Shown: piece by piece, positions 5,076 to 5,089 of the stretch
Layout: the number at the start of each line of letters is the position of its first letter
How positions within the stretch are numbered: the stretch's first letter is position 1
NCBI GenBank assembly: GCA_012798145.1
Contig: JAAZNT010000193.1
Location: 1-5,089, forward strand
Source of the DNA: Thermoanaerobaculaceae bacterium
Lineage (GTDB): Bacteria; Acidobacteriota; UBA4820
Length of the DNA stretch: 5,089 nucleotides
Direction: 5' to 3'
Translations under genes and position numbers: made by a program
The notes under the pieces: model-generated
Database searches by the model: none
Told to the model about the DNA's origin: nothing
What the model saw: the letters and a program-made list of their open reading frames with translations, nothing else

Positions 5076-5089
5076 AAACATAATCAAAA

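Noticed and set aside
5024..5083. 19-codon plus-strand frame starting MEDNKPINRQ
   Set aside because: Too short, no clear ribosome binding site, and most of it is the hairpin at 5051-5075.
1..5089. CRISPR array, tRNA, rRNA or complete insertion sequence
   Set aside because: No regularly spaced repeats, no tRNA-like cloverleaf or rRNA sequence, and no transposase frame is visible on either strand.

Overview
This is an AT-rich bacterial window with five complete plus-strand genes, plus what looks like the damaged start of a minus-strand gene at the left edge. An anaerobic, respiring bacterium is suggested by a four-cluster iron-sulfur protein and a ten-helix quinone-type membrane protein, both close in sequence to HybA and HybB of E. 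coli hydrogenase-2. A Hanks-type Ser/Thr kinase with an extracytoplasmic domain and an exported chalcone-isomerase-fold protein would fit an envelope-rich, probably diderm lineage. I cannot assign a phylum from the sequence alone.

Layout. Positions 1-219 (minus) hold a well-formed promoter, a start codon and about 20 plausible codons (resembling a Cas6 N-terminus, weakly), which then lose frame into a different open frame that leaves the window. Positions 220-466 are non-coding and hold several inverted repeats and a candidate promoter for the hyb pair. hybA-like (467-1213) and hybB-like (1203-2318) overlap by 11 bases and form one transcription unit. A 94-base gap carries a 14-bp inverted repeat and an extended -10 promoter in front of a small two-helix DUF2905 protein (2413-2640). 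A second strong extended -10 promoter at 2645-2673 drives the exported CHI-like gene (2693-3256), and the kinase (3277-4962) follows 20 bases later, so these two are probably co-transcribed. The last 127 bases hold a 20-bp perfect palindrome and two hairpins but no convincing gene.

How the genes relate. HybA and HybB normally pass electrons from a periplasmic [NiFe] hydrogenase to menaquinone. Here the catalytic subunits are not alongside, and the HybA-like protein has no Tat signal (an in-frame stop abuts its start codon), so the partner enzyme and the side of the membrane on which it works are open questions. The kinase is built as a cytoplasmic catalytic domain, one membrane helix, a proline-rich spacer and a small outer beta-rich domain, which suggests a sensor of an external or periplasmic signal. 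Its pairing with an exported CHI-like protein is suggestive but unproven. No mobile element, CRISPR array, tRNA or rRNA is visible.
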